Assembly (NCBI RefSeq): GCF_002803155.1 | Contig: NZ_NNBP01000008.1 | Location: 62,001 to 126,000, forward strand | Length of the DNA: 64,000 bases | Direction of reading: 5' to 3' | Source: Streptomyces sp. CB02959 | GTDB lineage: Bacteria > Actinomycetota > Actinomycetes > Streptomycetales > Streptomycetaceae | In this document: piece after piece, positions 50,550 to 59,554 of the stretch | Layout of the letters: every line of letters begins with the position of its first letter | Numbering within the stretch: position 1 is the stretch's first letter | The notes under the pieces: model-generated | Seen by the model: the letters and a program-made list of their open reading frames with translations, nothing else | Databases searched by the model: none | Told to the model about the DNA's origin: nothing | Position numbers and translations under genes: made by a program

Positions 50550-51023
50550 GTGAGCGACATGCGACGCGGCCGCCGCATCGCCGTGGATGTCGGGGACGCC
50601 CGGATCGGGGTCGCCTCGTGCGACCCCGACGGGGTCCTCGCCACCCCCGTCGAGACCGTGCCGGGGCGTGACGTCCCGGCGGCGCACCGGCGGCTCAAGG
50701 CGATCGTCGAGGAGTACGAGCCGCTCGAGGTGGTGGTCGGCCTGCCCCGCTCCCTCAGTGGGGGAGAGGGGCCGGCCGCGGCCAAGGTCCGGGCCTTCGC
50801 CCAGGAACTCGCCCGGAACATCGCCCCCGTCGGGGTCCGTTTGGTCGACGAGCGGATGTCGACGGTCACCGCGACCCACGGGCTGCGGGCCTCCGGGGTC
50901 CGCAGCAAGAAGGGCCGCTCGGTGGTCGACCAGGCCGCCGCGGTGGTCATCCTGCAGAGCGCACTGGAAACCGAACGCACGTCCGGGCGGCCGCCCGGGG
51001 AGCACGTCGAAGTGGTCATCTGA
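50550..51023 (+). CDS. ruvX: Putative Holliday junction resolvase RuvX (YqgF)
   Basis: 157 residues. RNase H-like fold: RGRRIAVDVGDARIGVASCDPDG (catalytic D), VVVGLPRSLSGGEGPAA, VRLVDERMSTVTATHGL (E) and GRSVVDQAAAVVILQSAL (D). Family members act in recombination or in rRNA 5' processing. GTG start five bases after alaS, the conserved order alaS-ruvX-mltG-aroE. Confidence 0.94.
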   Translation: MSDMRRGRRIAVDVGDARIGVASCDPDGVLATPVETVPGRDVPAAHRRLKAIVEEYEPLEVVVGLPRSLSGGEGPAAAKVRAFAQELARNIAPVGVRLVDERMSTVTATHGLRASGVRSKKGRSVVDQAAAVVILQSALETERTSGRPPGEHVEVVI

Positions 51024-51149
51024 TCGCGGTACGGTAACGTTCCGCGCGTTGTGGCGGCGGTTCGAACAGCCGCGCGTGCAAGCAGAGGCGGAACGGTACG
51101 ACAGGCGCCACCCCGATGGTGCGCCCCGCCTCTCGGCTCTAGGGGATCG

Positions 51150-52988
51150 ATGACCGAGTATGGCCGGGGCTACGGCTCCGAACCGTGGCATCCCGACGAC
51201 CCGCTCTACGGAGACCGTGGTCCTTACGGAGGCCAGGAGCAGCAGCCGCAGTGGGGCGGACAGCAGCCCACCGGGTATCCCCAGCAGCAGTACCCCCAGC
51301 ACGAGCAGCACCCTCAGCAGCAGTACCCGCAGCAGCAGTACCCGGCGGGCCACGGCGGCTGGGACGGCACCCAGCCGCCGGGCGGCCGGCCGGCGTACGA
51401 CCCGTACGACCCGTATGGGCAGCACCAGCCGGCCGACCCGTACCTCCAGCCGGGCCAGGAATACCCGGCCCCGCACCAGACCGGCCAGAACTACGCGGGT
51501 CACGACTACTACGGCGGGTCGGACGGCTACGGCATCCAGGAGACCCACCAGATGCCGGCCCAGCCGCCGGCCCCGCAGCACGGCATGCCGGAGCAGGCGC
51601 TGTCCGACCCGCACCAGCAGCAGTACGGGCAGCCGCCGCATCCGCAGCGTCCCGGCGACTACCCGCCGGGGCCCGGCCCGCAGCAGCACCCGCCGGCCGG
51701 GGAGCCCTACGACGACCCGGCCGGTGACGACTGGCGGGCGGCACCGGACGCCGACGAGCCGGAGCCGCGCAAGCGGGAGCGGGACCACCCGTTCTTCGCC
51801 GACGAGCCGGACGCCGAGGACGACGGCTACGACGACGAGGACGACGACCGGTCGGGCCGCGACGGCCGGGGCCGCAAGGGCAAGAACAAGAAGAACAAGC
51901 GGCGCAGCGGTACCGCCTGCCTGGTCGTGACGCTGGCGCTGGCCGGTGTCGTCGGTGGCGGCGGCTACTTCGGCTACGACTTCCTCATGCGCCACTTCGG
52001 CTCGGCCCCCGACTACGAGGGCGAGGGCAGCGGGGCTGTGCAGGTCGACATCCCCGACGGCTCCACCATCTTGCAGATGGGCCTGATCCTGAAGCGCGAG
52101 GGCGTGGTCAAGAGCGCCGACGCGTTTTCCGCAGCGGCCGTCGACGGCAAGAAGGACAAACTTCTGCAGCCCGGTTCGTATTCGCTGCGCGAGCACATGT
52201 CCGCGGCCTCGGCCGTAGCCCTGATGTCGGATCCGCGAAGCCGTAACGGCCTGACGATCCGAGAGGGGCTGCGGGCCGGCGCGGTCTACACGCTGATCGA
52301 CAAGAAGCTCAAGCTCAAGGCGGGCGCCACCAAGGAGATCGCGCACAGCGAGGCGAAGAACCTCGGGCTGCCGTCGTGGGCCGACGACTCCCCGAAGATC
52401 AAGGACCCGCTGGAGGGCTTCCTCTACCCCTCGACGTACAGCGTCGGCGATCACGCAAAACCCGCGGACGTGCTCCGGCAAATGATCTCGCGGGCCACTC
52501 AGGAATACCAGAAGTACGATCTCGAATCGAACGCCAAGAAATTCCATCTGGACTCTCCGCTCCAGCTCATCACCGTCGCCAGCCTCACCCAGGCCGAGGG
52601 CATGACGCACGATGACTTCCGGAAGATGGCGGCCGTCGTCTACAACCGGTTGGCCCCGACCAACACGGCCACGAACCAGAAGCTGGAATTCGACTCGACG
52701 TTCAACTACCTGAAGAACCAGAGCAAGATCAATATCAGTACGCAGGAGATCCGGCACTACGACGATCCCTACAACACGTACTTCTACCGGGGACTCCCGC
52801 CCGGTCCGATCGGAAATCCCGGCGCGGACGCGCTCAAGGCCACGATCAACCCGGACAACTCCAATAAGTGGCTCTACTTCATCTCGGTGGACGGCAAGAA
52901 GACGGACTTCACCACCAACTACACCGACCACGAGAAGCTCGTCCAGGAATTCAACAAGCGGCAACAAGAGCAGAAGAACGGAAACTGA
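51150..52988 (+). CDS. mltG: Endolytic transglycosylase MltG (YceG family) with long disordered N-terminus
   Basis: 612 residues. Residues 1-250 are cytoplasmic and disordered: Gln/Pro/Tyr-rich units (QQQYPQ repeated), then an acidic and a Lys-rich stretch. One membrane helix (TACLVVTLALAGVVGGGGYFGY) is followed by the YceG domain: VQVDIPDGSTILQMGLILKREGVV (LysM-like part), LEGFLYPSTYSV, VASLTQAEGMT with the catalytic Glu, and FNYLKNQ...YNTYFYRGLPPGPIGNPG. It cuts nascent glycan strands during septal and tip growth. Older annotations call this family aminodeoxychorismate lyase, which is wrong. Start at MTEYGRG. Confidence 0.95.
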   Translation: MTEYGRGYGSEPWHPDDPLYGDRGPYGGQEQQPQWGGQQPTGYPQQQYPQHEQHPQQQYPQQQYPAGHGGWDGTQPPGGRPAYDPYDPYGQHQPADPYLQPGQEYPAPHQTGQNYAGHDYYGGSDGYGIQETHQMPAQPPAPQHGMPEQALSDPHQQQYGQPPHPQRPGDYPPGPGPQQHPPAGEPYDDPAGDDWRAAPDADEPEPRKRERDHPFFADEPDAEDDGYDDEDDDRSGRDGRGRKGKNKKNKRRSGTACLVVTLALAGVVGGGGYFGYDFLMRHFGSAPDYEGEGSGAVQVDIPDGSTILQMGLILKREGVVKSADAFSAAAVDGKKDKLLQPGSYSLREHMSAASAVALMSDPRSRNGLTIREGLRAGAVYTLIDKKLKLKAGATKEIAHSEAKNLGLPSWADDSPKIKDPLEGFLYPSTYSVGDHAKPADVLRQMISRATQEYQKYDLESNAKKFHLDSPLQLITVASLTQAEGMTHDDFRKMAAVVYNRLAPTNTATNQKLEFDSTFNYLKNQSKINISTQEIRHYDDPYNTYFYRGLPPGPIGNPGADALKATINPDNSNKWLYFISVDGKKTDFTTNYTDHEKLVQEFNKRQQEQKNGN

Positions 52989-52998
52989 AGGCCAGCCG

Positions 52999-53835
52999 GT
53001 GTCCCACAGTCCTGAGCACAAGAAGGCGGCGGTCCTCGGATCGCCCATCGCGCACTCCCTCTCGCCGGTGCTGCACCGCGCCGCCTACGACGAACTCGGG
53101 CTGACCGGCTGGGAGTACGGCCGCCACGAGGTCGACGAGACCGGGCTGCCCGCGTTCCTGGAGAAGCTCGGCCCCGAGTGGGCGGGACTGTCGCTGACCA
53201 TGCCGCTCAAGCGCGCGGTGATCCCGCTGCTGGACGAGATCAGCCCCACCGCGGCCTCCGTCGAGGCGGTCAACACCGTCGTGTTCACCCCCGACGGGCG
53301 CCGGCGCGGCGACAACACCGACATCCCGGGCATGCTCGCCGCGCTGCGCGAGCGCGGCGTCCAGCAGGTCGAGCGGGCCGCCGTCCTCGGCGCCGGCGCC
53401 ACCGCCTCCTCGGCGCTGGCCGCGCTCGCCCGGATCTGCACCGGTGAGGTCACCGCGTACGTGCGGAGCGCGGCGCGCGCCGACGAGATGCGCGGCTGGG
53501 GTGAACGGCTCGGCGTCCCGGTCCGCACCGCCCCGTGGGACGACGCCGCCGCGGCCTTCGAGGCGCCGCTGGTCGTCGCGACCACCCCGGCGGGCAGCAC
53601 CGACCCGCTCGCCGCCGCCGTACCCGACCGGCCCGGCACCCTCTTCGACGTCCTCTACGAGCCCTGGCCGACGGCGCTGGCCGCCGCCTGGTCCGACCGC
53701 GGCGGCGCCGTCGTCGGCGGGTTGGACCTCCTGGTCCACCAGGCCGTCCTCCAGGTCGAGCAGATGACCGGCCGGGCCCCGGCGCCGCTGGCCGCGATGC
53801 GCCGGGCGGGCGAGGCGGCGCTCGCCGCCCGCTGA
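52999..53835 (+). CDS. aroE: Shikimate dehydrogenase
   Basis: 278 residues. Reduces 3-dehydroshikimate with NADPH. Substrate half: AAVLGSPIAHSLSPVLHRAAYDELGL (S-x-S-P/L-H motif) and SLTMPLKRAVIP with the catalytic Lys. Then VEAVNTVVF and DNTDIPGM. Nucleotide half: AAVLGAGATASSALAAL (Gly-rich loop) and LFDVLYEPWPTALAAAW, GGLDLLVHQAVLQ. GTG start shortly after mltG. Heads the aromatic amino acid region, though separated from aroC by about 105 bases. Confidence 0.95.
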   Translation: MSHSPEHKKAAVLGSPIAHSLSPVLHRAAYDELGLTGWEYGRHEVDETGLPAFLEKLGPEWAGLSLTMPLKRAVIPLLDEISPTAASVEAVNTVVFTPDGRRRGDNTDIPGMLAALRERGVQQVERAAVLGAGATASSALAALARICTGEVTAYVRSAARADEMRGWGERLGVPVRTAPWDDAAAAFEAPLVVATTPAGSTDPLAAAVPDRPGTLFDVLYEPWPTALAAAWSDRGGAVVGGLDLLVHQAVLQVEQMTGRAPAPLAAMRRAGEAALAAR

Positions 53836-53940
53836 GTGGTCGCCGCGGTCCGCACCCTGGACGGCGCGCCGCGCGCCCTGCCCGACGTGGGAGGATTCAG
53901 AGGAGACCGTACGCGGATGAGCAGTAACTGAGGAGCACCG

Positions 53941-55125
53941 TTGAGCAGGTTGCGCTGGCTGACGGCGGGGGAGTCGCACGGCCCCGCACTCGTGGCGACG
54001 CTGGAGGGCCTTCCCGCCGGCGTGCCGATCACCACGGAGATGGTGGCGGACGCCCTGGCCCGCCGCCGGCTCGGCTACGGCCGCGGTGCCCGGATGAAGT
54101 TCGAGCGGGACGAGGTCACCTTCCTCGGCGGCGTGCGGCACGGCCGTTCGCTGGGCTCCCCCGTCGCGATCATGGTCGGCAACACCGAGTGGCCCAAGTG
54201 GGAGCAGGTGATGGCCGCCGACCCGGTCGACGAGAGCGTGCTGGCCGAGCAGGCCCGCAACGCCCCGCTGACCCGCCCCCGCCCCGGCCACGCCGACCTC
54301 GCCGGCATGCAGAAGTACGGCTTCGACGAGGCCCGCCCGATCCTGGAGCGCGCCTCCGCCCGCGAGACCGCGGCCCGGGTCGCCCTGGGCACCGTCGCCC
54401 GCTCCTTCCTCAAGGAGACGGCCGGTATCGAGATCGTCTCGCACGTCGTCGAGCTGGCCTCGGCCAAGGCCCCGTACGGCGTCTACCCCACGCCCGCCGA
54501 CGTCGAGAAGCTGGACGCCGACCCGGTGCGCTGCCTGGACGCCGACGCGTCGAAGGCGATGGTCGCCGAGATCGACCAGGCCCACAAGGACGGCGACACG
54601 CTCGGCGGCGTCGTCGAGGTCCTGGCCTACGGAGTGCCGGTCGGCCTCGGTTCGCACGTCCACTGGGACCGCCGCCTGGACGCCCGGCTGGCCGCCGCCC
54701 TGATGGGCATCCAGGCCATCAAGGGCGTCGAGGTCGGCGACGGCTTCGACCTGGCGCGGGTGCCCGGTTCGAAGGCGCACGACGAGATCCTCGCCACCGA
54801 CGAGGGGATCAAGCGCGCCTCCGGCCGCTCCGGCGGCACCGAGGGCGGTCTGACCACCGGCGAACTCCTGCGCGTCCGGGCCGCGATGAAGCCGATCGCG
54901 ACGGTGCCGCGGGCGCTGGCGACGATCGACGTCAGCACCGGCGAGGCGGCCAAGGCGCACCACCAGCGCTCCGACGTCTGCGCGGTCCCGGCCGCCGGCA
55001 TCGTCGCCGAGGCGATGGTGGCGCTGGTGCTGGCCGACGCGGTGGTGGAGAAGTTCGGCGGCGACAGCGTGCCGGAGACCCGCCGCAACGTCCAGAGCTT
55101 CCTCGACAACCTGGCGATCAAGTGA
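53941..55125 (+). CDS. aroC: Chorismate synthase
   Basis: 394 residues. FMN-dependent final step of the shikimate pathway. Signatures: LRWLTAGESHGPALVATLEGLPAG, RRRLGYGRGARMKFERDEV, RPGHADLAGMQKYGF, SARETAARVALG and the C-terminal HHQRSDVCAVPAAGIVAEAMVAL with FGGDSVPE. TTG start, three bases after GAGGAGCACCG is read as its site. Four-base GTGA overlap with aroK. First gene of the compact aroC-aroK-aroB-aroQ operon. Confidence 0.97.
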   Translation: MSRLRWLTAGESHGPALVATLEGLPAGVPITTEMVADALARRRLGYGRGARMKFERDEVTFLGGVRHGRSLGSPVAIMVGNTEWPKWEQVMAADPVDESVLAEQARNAPLTRPRPGHADLAGMQKYGFDEARPILERASARETAARVALGTVARSFLKETAGIEIVSHVVELASAKAPYGVYPTPADVEKLDADPVRCLDADASKAMVAEIDQAHKDGDTLGGVVEVLAYGVPVGLGSHVHWDRRLDARLAAALMGIQAIKGVEVGDGFDLARVPGSKAHDEILATDEGIKRASGRSGGTEGGLTTGELLRVRAAMKPIATVPRALATIDVSTGEAAKAHHQRSDVCAVPAAGIVAEAMVALVLADAVVEKFGGDSVPETRRNVQSFLDNLAIK

Positions 55126-55676
55126 CCGCGCCCGTCGTCGTACTGGTCGGCCCGCCCGGGGCCGGCAAGTCCACCGTGGGCGCGCTGCTGGCCGAGCGGC
55201 TGGGCGTGGAGTACCGCGACACCGACACCGACATCGTCGCCACCGCCGGCAAGCCGATCGCCGAGATCTTCATCGAGGACGGCGAGCCGCACTTCCGCGA
55301 GCTGGAGCGGGAGGCGGTCCGCACCGCCCTCGACGGCCACTGCGGAGTGCTCGCCCTCGGCGGCGGCGCGATCATGGACGACGGCACCCGGAAGCTGCTG
55401 ACGGGGCTGCCCGTGGTCTTCCTGGACGTCGAACTCGCCGACGCCGTCAAGCGGGTGGGGCTCGACGCGCCCCGCCCGCTGCTCGCGGTCAACCCGCGCA
55501 AGCAGTGGCGCGAGCTGATGGAGCGGCGCCGTCCGCTCTACACCGAGGTCGCACGGACCGTGATCGCCACCGGGGGCCGCACCCCCGAGGACGCCGTCGA
55601 CGCGATCGTGGACGCTTTGGAGCTACGGCCGGCCGCGGACGCCGCGCGGCCCGCCGGCAGGGAGGAACAGGCATGA
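55122..55676 (+). CDS. aroK: Shikimate kinase
   Basis: 184 residues. P-loop VLVGPPGAGKSTVGALLAERLG, shikimate-binding YRDTDTDIVATAGKPIAEIF and FRELEREAV, Walker B-type LALGGGAIM, LID arginine in PRPLLAVNPRKQWRELMERRRPLY. Phosphorylates shikimate at O3. GTG start overlapping the aroC stop. Its stop overlaps the aroB start (ATGA). Confidence 0.97.
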   Translation: MTAPVVVLVGPPGAGKSTVGALLAERLGVEYRDTDTDIVATAGKPIAEIFIEDGEPHFRELEREAVRTALDGHCGVLALGGGAIMDDGTRKLLTGLPVVFLDVELADAVKRVGLDAPRPLLAVNPRKQWRELMERRRPLYTEVARTVIATGGRTPEDAVDAIVDALELRPAADAARPAGREEQA

Positions 55677-56764
55677 CCGAGCAGGCCACCCGCATCCAGG
55701 TCGGCGGTACCGCCGGCACCGACCCCTACGAGGTCCTCGTCGGGCGGCAGCTGCTGGGCGAACTCCCCGGCCTGATCGGCGACGCGGCCAAGCGCGTCGC
55801 CGTGCTGCACCCCGAGGCGCTGGCCACCACGGGTGAGGCGCTGCGCGAGGACCTGGCCGGGCAGGGCTACGAGGCGATCGCCATCCAGCTGCCCAACGCA
55901 GAGGAGGCCAAGACCGCCGAGGTCGCCGCCTACTGCTGGAAGGCGCTCGGCCAGACCGGCTTCACCCGCACCGACGTGATCGTCGGCGTGGGCGGCGGCG
56001 CCACCACAGACCTGGCCGGCTTCGTCGCCGCGACCTGGCTGCGCGGGGTGCGCTGGATCGCCGTACCGACCACCGTCCTGGGCATGGTGGACGCCGCGGT
56101 CGGCGGCAAGACCGGCATCAACACCGCCGAGGGCAAGAACCTCGTCGGCGCCTTCCACCCGCCGGCCGGGGTGCTCTGCGACCTGGCCGCGCTGGACACC
56201 CTCCCGGTCCACGACTACGTCTCCGGGCTGGCCGAGGTCATCAAGGCCGGTTTCATCGCCGACCCGGCGATCCTCGACCTGATCGAGGGGGACCCGGAGG
56301 GCGCCAAGCGTCCCGACGGCCCGCACACCTCCGAGCTGATCGAGCGGGCGATCCGGGTCAAGGCCGAGGTGGTCTCCGCCGACCTCAAGGAGTCCGGCCT
56401 GCGGGAGATCCTCAACTACGGCCACACCCTGGCCCACGCCATCGAGAAGAACGAGCGCTACAACTGGCGGCACGGCGCCGCGGTCTCCGTCGGCATGGTC
56501 TTCGCCGCCGAACTCGGCCGGATCGCCGGCCGGTTGGACGACGCCACCGCCGACCGGCACCGCGCCGTTCTGGCCTCCGTCGGACTGCCCCTGACCTACC
56601 GCGGCGACCAGTGGCCCAAGCTGCTGGAGACCATGAAGGTCGACAAGAAGTCCCGCGGCGACCGGCTCCGCTTCATCGTCCTCGACGGCCTGGCCAAGCC
56701 GACCGTCCTGGAGGGCCCGGACCCGGCGATGCTGCTCGCGGCGCACGCCGAGATCGCGGCGTGA
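55673..56764 (+). CDS. aroB: 3-Dehydroquinate synthase
   Basis: 363 residues. Zn and NAD-dependent cyclisation of DAHP. Signatures: VIVGVGGGATTDLAGFVAATWLRGVRW (NAD-binding), PTTVLGMVDAAVGGKTGINTAEGKNLVGAFHPP, SGLAEVIKAGFI, REILNYGHTLAHAIE (zinc ligand His) and WRHGAAVSVGMVFAAE. ATG overlaps aroK, and its stop overlaps aroQ (GTGA). Confidence 0.97.
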   Translation: MTEQATRIQVGGTAGTDPYEVLVGRQLLGELPGLIGDAAKRVAVLHPEALATTGEALREDLAGQGYEAIAIQLPNAEEAKTAEVAAYCWKALGQTGFTRTDVIVGVGGGATTDLAGFVAATWLRGVRWIAVPTTVLGMVDAAVGGKTGINTAEGKNLVGAFHPPAGVLCDLAALDTLPVHDYVSGLAEVIKAGFIADPAILDLIEGDPEGAKRPDGPHTSELIERAIRVKAEVVSADLKESGLREILNYGHTLAHAIEKNERYNWRHGAAVSVGMVFAAELGRIAGRLDDATADRHRAVLASVGLPLTYRGDQWPKLLETMKVDKKSRGDRLRFIVLDGLAKPTVLEGPDPAMLLAAHAEIAA

Positions 56765-57210
56765 GCCCGGTGAGCCGCCGCGTGCTGGTCCTCAACGGCC
56801 CCAACCTCGGCCGGCTGGGCTCCCGCGAGCCCGACGTCTACGGCGCCACCTCCTACGCCGGACTGGTCGCCGAGTGCGCCCGGCTCGGCAAGGAGCTCGG
56901 CTTCGAGGCCGAGGTGCGGGAGACCAACGACGAGGGCGAGATGGTCCGCTGGCTGCACGAGGCCGCCGACGGCGCCGTCCCGGTCGTCATCAACCCCGGC
57001 GCGTTCACGCACTACTCGTACGCGATGCGGGACGCGGCGGCCCAGCGCACCGCCCCGCTGATCGAGGTGCACATCTCCAACCCGTACGCCCGCGAGGAGT
57101 TCCGCCACACCTCGGTCATCGCGGCCGTCGCCAGCGGCACCATCGCGGGTTTCGGCATCGGCTCGTACCGCCTGGCGCTGCGCGCCCTCGCCGAGGAACT
57201 GAACGGCTGA
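56761..57210 (+). CDS. aroQ: 3-Dehydroquinate dehydratase, type II
   Basis: 149 residues. Small dodecameric type II enzyme. VLVLNGPNLGRLGSREPDVYG carries the catalytic Arg/Tyr loop, then RETNDEGEMVRWLHEA, VINPGAFTHYSYAMRDA, IEVHISNPYAREEFRHTSVIA (catalytic His region) and GTIAGFGIGSYRLALRAL. GTG start overlapping the aroB stop. A second GTG three codons on is an alternative. End of the aro operon. The 230 bases that follow hold no gene I can see. Confidence 0.97.
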   Translation: MSPVSRRVLVLNGPNLGRLGSREPDVYGATSYAGLVAECARLGKELGFEAEVRETNDEGEMVRWLHEAADGAVPVVINPGAFTHYSYAMRDAAAQRTAPLIEVHISNPYAREEFRHTSVIAAVASGTIAGFGIGSYRLALRALAEELNG

Positions 57211-57439
57211 CCGGCGAGCCGTCCATACACCCGTGCCCTCGGCCGTTCATTCGACGGACGCCGGGGGTAGGGAAACCTCCTGGCGGTTGCCGGGAGAGTA
57301 CGGTTCACCGCAGCACCACCCGGCGGTGGGGCGGCAACGACCCGTACCCGCCCCGCAGTTGCCTCAACGGCGCACCGGGCCACCCCGCCCGGTGCGCCGC
57401 CCCGCACCACGTCGACCGCACGAGACGGAGAGCCACCGG

Positions 57440-58315
57440 ATGCAGTACGCAGTGGGGGCTCCGCTGCCACCGCCCCGCGGCCCACTTCACCCCCAGGGCG
57501 CCGGCACGACCATGAACTGGACGCCCCACCCCGGCCAGCCCCACCCGCCCGGCGTGCCGCACACCCCCGCGGCCCCGCCGCCGCCCCCCGCCCCACCGGC
57601 GCACACCGCCCCGGGGCAGGGCTGGCACGCCCCCGCGCCCCACCAGGCCCCGCCCGCGCCGCACAGCAACGACATCACCGGCCACGTCCAGCTGCCCTCC
57701 GGTGCCCCCGTCCCGCTGCCCAGCCCGCCGCCGGGCAACGCCGCCGCGGACGCCGCGCACGCCGCCGTCGCGGTGCTGCTGATCGGCCCGGCCGGCGCCG
57801 GCAAGACCAGCGTCGCCCGGCACTGGGCCGACACCCGCAGGGTGCCGACCGCGCACATCAGCCTGGACGACGTCCGCGAATGGGTCCGGTCCGGTTTCGC
57901 CGACCCGCAGTCCGGCTGGAACGACAACTCCGAGGCGCAGTACCGCCTGGCCCGCCGCACCTGCGGTTTCGCCGCGCGCAACTTCCTCGCCAACGGCATC
58001 TCCTGCATCCTCGACGACGCGGTCTTCCCGGACCGCCCGGTCGTCGGCCTCGGCGGCTGGAAGCGCCACGTCGGCCCCGGCCTGCTGCCGATCGTGCTGC
58101 TCCCGGGCCTGGAGGTCGTCCTGGAGCGGAACGCCCGGCGCACCGGCAACCGCCGGCTGTCCGACGAGGAGGTGGCCCGCATCCACGGCCGGATGGCCGG
58201 CTGGTACGGCTCCGGGCTGCCGATCATCGACAACTCCCAGCACGACGTCGCCACCACCGTGCGGCAGCTCGACGAGGTCGTCGCCCGCAGCATCGCCAGT
58301 CCGCCCAGCTGGTAG
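57440..58315 (+). CDS. P-loop ATPase/kinase-like protein with Pro-rich N-terminus
   Basis: 291 residues. Residues 1-105 are Pro/His/Ala-rich and disordered. The rest is a nucleoside-kinase-like P-loop domain: VLLIGPAGAGKTSVARHWADTRRVPTAHISLDDVREWVRSGFADPQ, CGFAARNFLANGISCILDDAVFPDRP (Walker B type), LLPGLEVVLERNARRTGNRRLSDEEVARIHGRMAGWY. The layout resembles small polynucleotide- or zeta-toxin-like kinases. The substrate is unknown. Conserved in streptomycetes between aroQ and the M24 gene. Start at MQYAVGAPLPPP. Confidence 0.78.
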   Translation: MQYAVGAPLPPPRGPLHPQGAGTTMNWTPHPGQPHPPGVPHTPAAPPPPPAPPAHTAPGQGWHAPAPHQAPPAPHSNDITGHVQLPSGAPVPLPSPPPGNAAADAAHAAVAVLLIGPAGAGKTSVARHWADTRRVPTAHISLDDVREWVRSGFADPQSGWNDNSEAQYRLARRTCGFAARNFLANGISCILDDAVFPDRPVVGLGGWKRHVGPGLLPIVLLPGLEVVLERNARRTGNRRLSDEEVARIHGRMAGWYGSGLPIIDNSQHDVATTVRQLDEVVARSIASPPSW

Positions 58316-58381
58316 CCGGCCCCGTCCCCCGGCCGGCCGTCTCGAACGGCCAGCCCGGGAGAGCGGTCGTACGCTGACGAT

Positions 58382-59488
58382 ATGTCCGAGTTGTACGCGG
58401 TCCGACGCGCGCAGCTGCGCGACCGCTGCGCCGCAACCGGAAGTACCGCCGCACTGATCTCGCGCCCCGCCAACGTCCGCTATCTCACCGGCTGCACCCC
58501 ACCCGGCGCGGCCCTGCTGCTGGCTCCCGGCGACGACGTCCTGGTCTGCGGCCGGCCGCTCACCGGCGATCCCACCGAGGGGCGCCCCGCAGACGACGTA
58601 CGGGTCTCGGTGCTGCCCGCCCGCGGCAGCGACCCCGTGGTGGCGGCCGCCGGTCTGGCCGCCAAGGCGGGCGCGGAGACCCTCGCCGTGGAGGAGCACC
58701 ACCTCACCGTCACCCGCCACCGGGCGCTGTCCCGGATCGCGCCCCGGATGCGACTCGCCGACCTGGCCTGCGCCGTCGAGGCGCAGCGGCTGGTCAAGGA
58801 CGACGACGAGATCGCCTGCCTGCGGATCGCCGCCGAGATCAGCGACCAGGCACTGGGCGAACTCCTGGAGTCGATCCTGGTCGGCCGCACCGAACGCCAC
58901 CTCGCGCTCGAACTGGAGCGCCGCCTGGTCGACCACGGCGCCGACGGCCCGGCCTTCCCCACCTCCGTCGCCACCGGACCGAACTCCGGGCGCGCCGGAC
59001 ACCTGCCCACCGACCGCCGGGTCGAGGAGGGCGACTTCCTCACCGTCGGCCTGGGCGCGAACTACCGCGGCTACCGCTGCGAGATCGGCCGGACCTTCGT
59101 CATCGGCACGACGCCGGCGGACTGGCAGATCGACCTCTACGACCTGGTCTTCGCAGCCCAGAAGGCCGGCCGGGAGGCGCTCGCGCCGGGCGTGGAGTGC
59201 CACGAGGTGGACCGGGTGACCCGCCAGATCCTGGAGCGGGCGGGGCACGGCGAGGGGCTCGGGCCGTGGACCGGGCACGGTGTCGGACTGGAAATCGACG
59301 AGGACCCTCAGTTGTCCCCCGGGGCCATGGGTAAACTGGATGCTTGCGTCCCGGTCACCGTCGAGCCAGGGGTCCACATCCCGGGCCGTGGCGGTGTCCG
59401 GATCGACGACACCCTCGTCGTGCGCCCCGAGGCGGACGGCGGACCCGAGCTACTCACGATCACAACCAAGGAGCTGCTCGCCCTGTGA
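58382..59488 (+). CDS. M24 (aminopeptidase P-like) family protein with altered metal site
   Basis: 368 residues. N-terminal creatinase-type domain (RRAQLRDRCAATGSTAALISRPANVRYLTGC) and C-terminal pita-bread domain (EIACLRIAAEISDQALGELLES, FPTSVATGPNSGRAGHLPTDR, GPWTGHGVGLEIDEDP, PVTVEPGVHIPG, RIDDTLVV). Of the five metal ligands the histidine and first glutamate are kept. However the first aspartate is glycine (LTVGLGANY), the second is glutamate (YRCEIGRTF) and the last glutamate is aspartate (RIDDT). Peptidase activity is doubtful. Stands directly before efp, a common pairing of pepQ-type genes with efp in bacteria. Confidence 0.88.
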   Translation: MSELYAVRRAQLRDRCAATGSTAALISRPANVRYLTGCTPPGAALLLAPGDDVLVCGRPLTGDPTEGRPADDVRVSVLPARGSDPVVAAAGLAAKAGAETLAVEEHHLTVTRHRALSRIAPRMRLADLACAVEAQRLVKDDDEIACLRIAAEISDQALGELLESILVGRTERHLALELERRLVDHGADGPAFPTSVATGPNSGRAGHLPTDRRVEEGDFLTVGLGANYRGYRCEIGRTFVIGTTPADWQIDLYDLVFAAQKAGREALAPGVECHEVDRVTRQILERAGHGEGLGPWTGHGVGLEIDEDPQLSPGAMGKLDACVPVTVEPGVHIPGRGGVRIDDTLVVRPEADGGPELLTITTKELLAL

Positions 59489-59554
59489 GCCACCGGGCTC
59501 GCTGGGGGCGGTTCCTCGGTACCCACCACCTGTAGTCCAGGAGATTCCGCAACC

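Noticed and set aside
57211..57439. Open frame leading into the P-loop gene as an N-terminal extension or small gene
   Set aside because: No start with a ribosome-binding site, poor codon bias and no recognisable sequence. Treated as noncoding.
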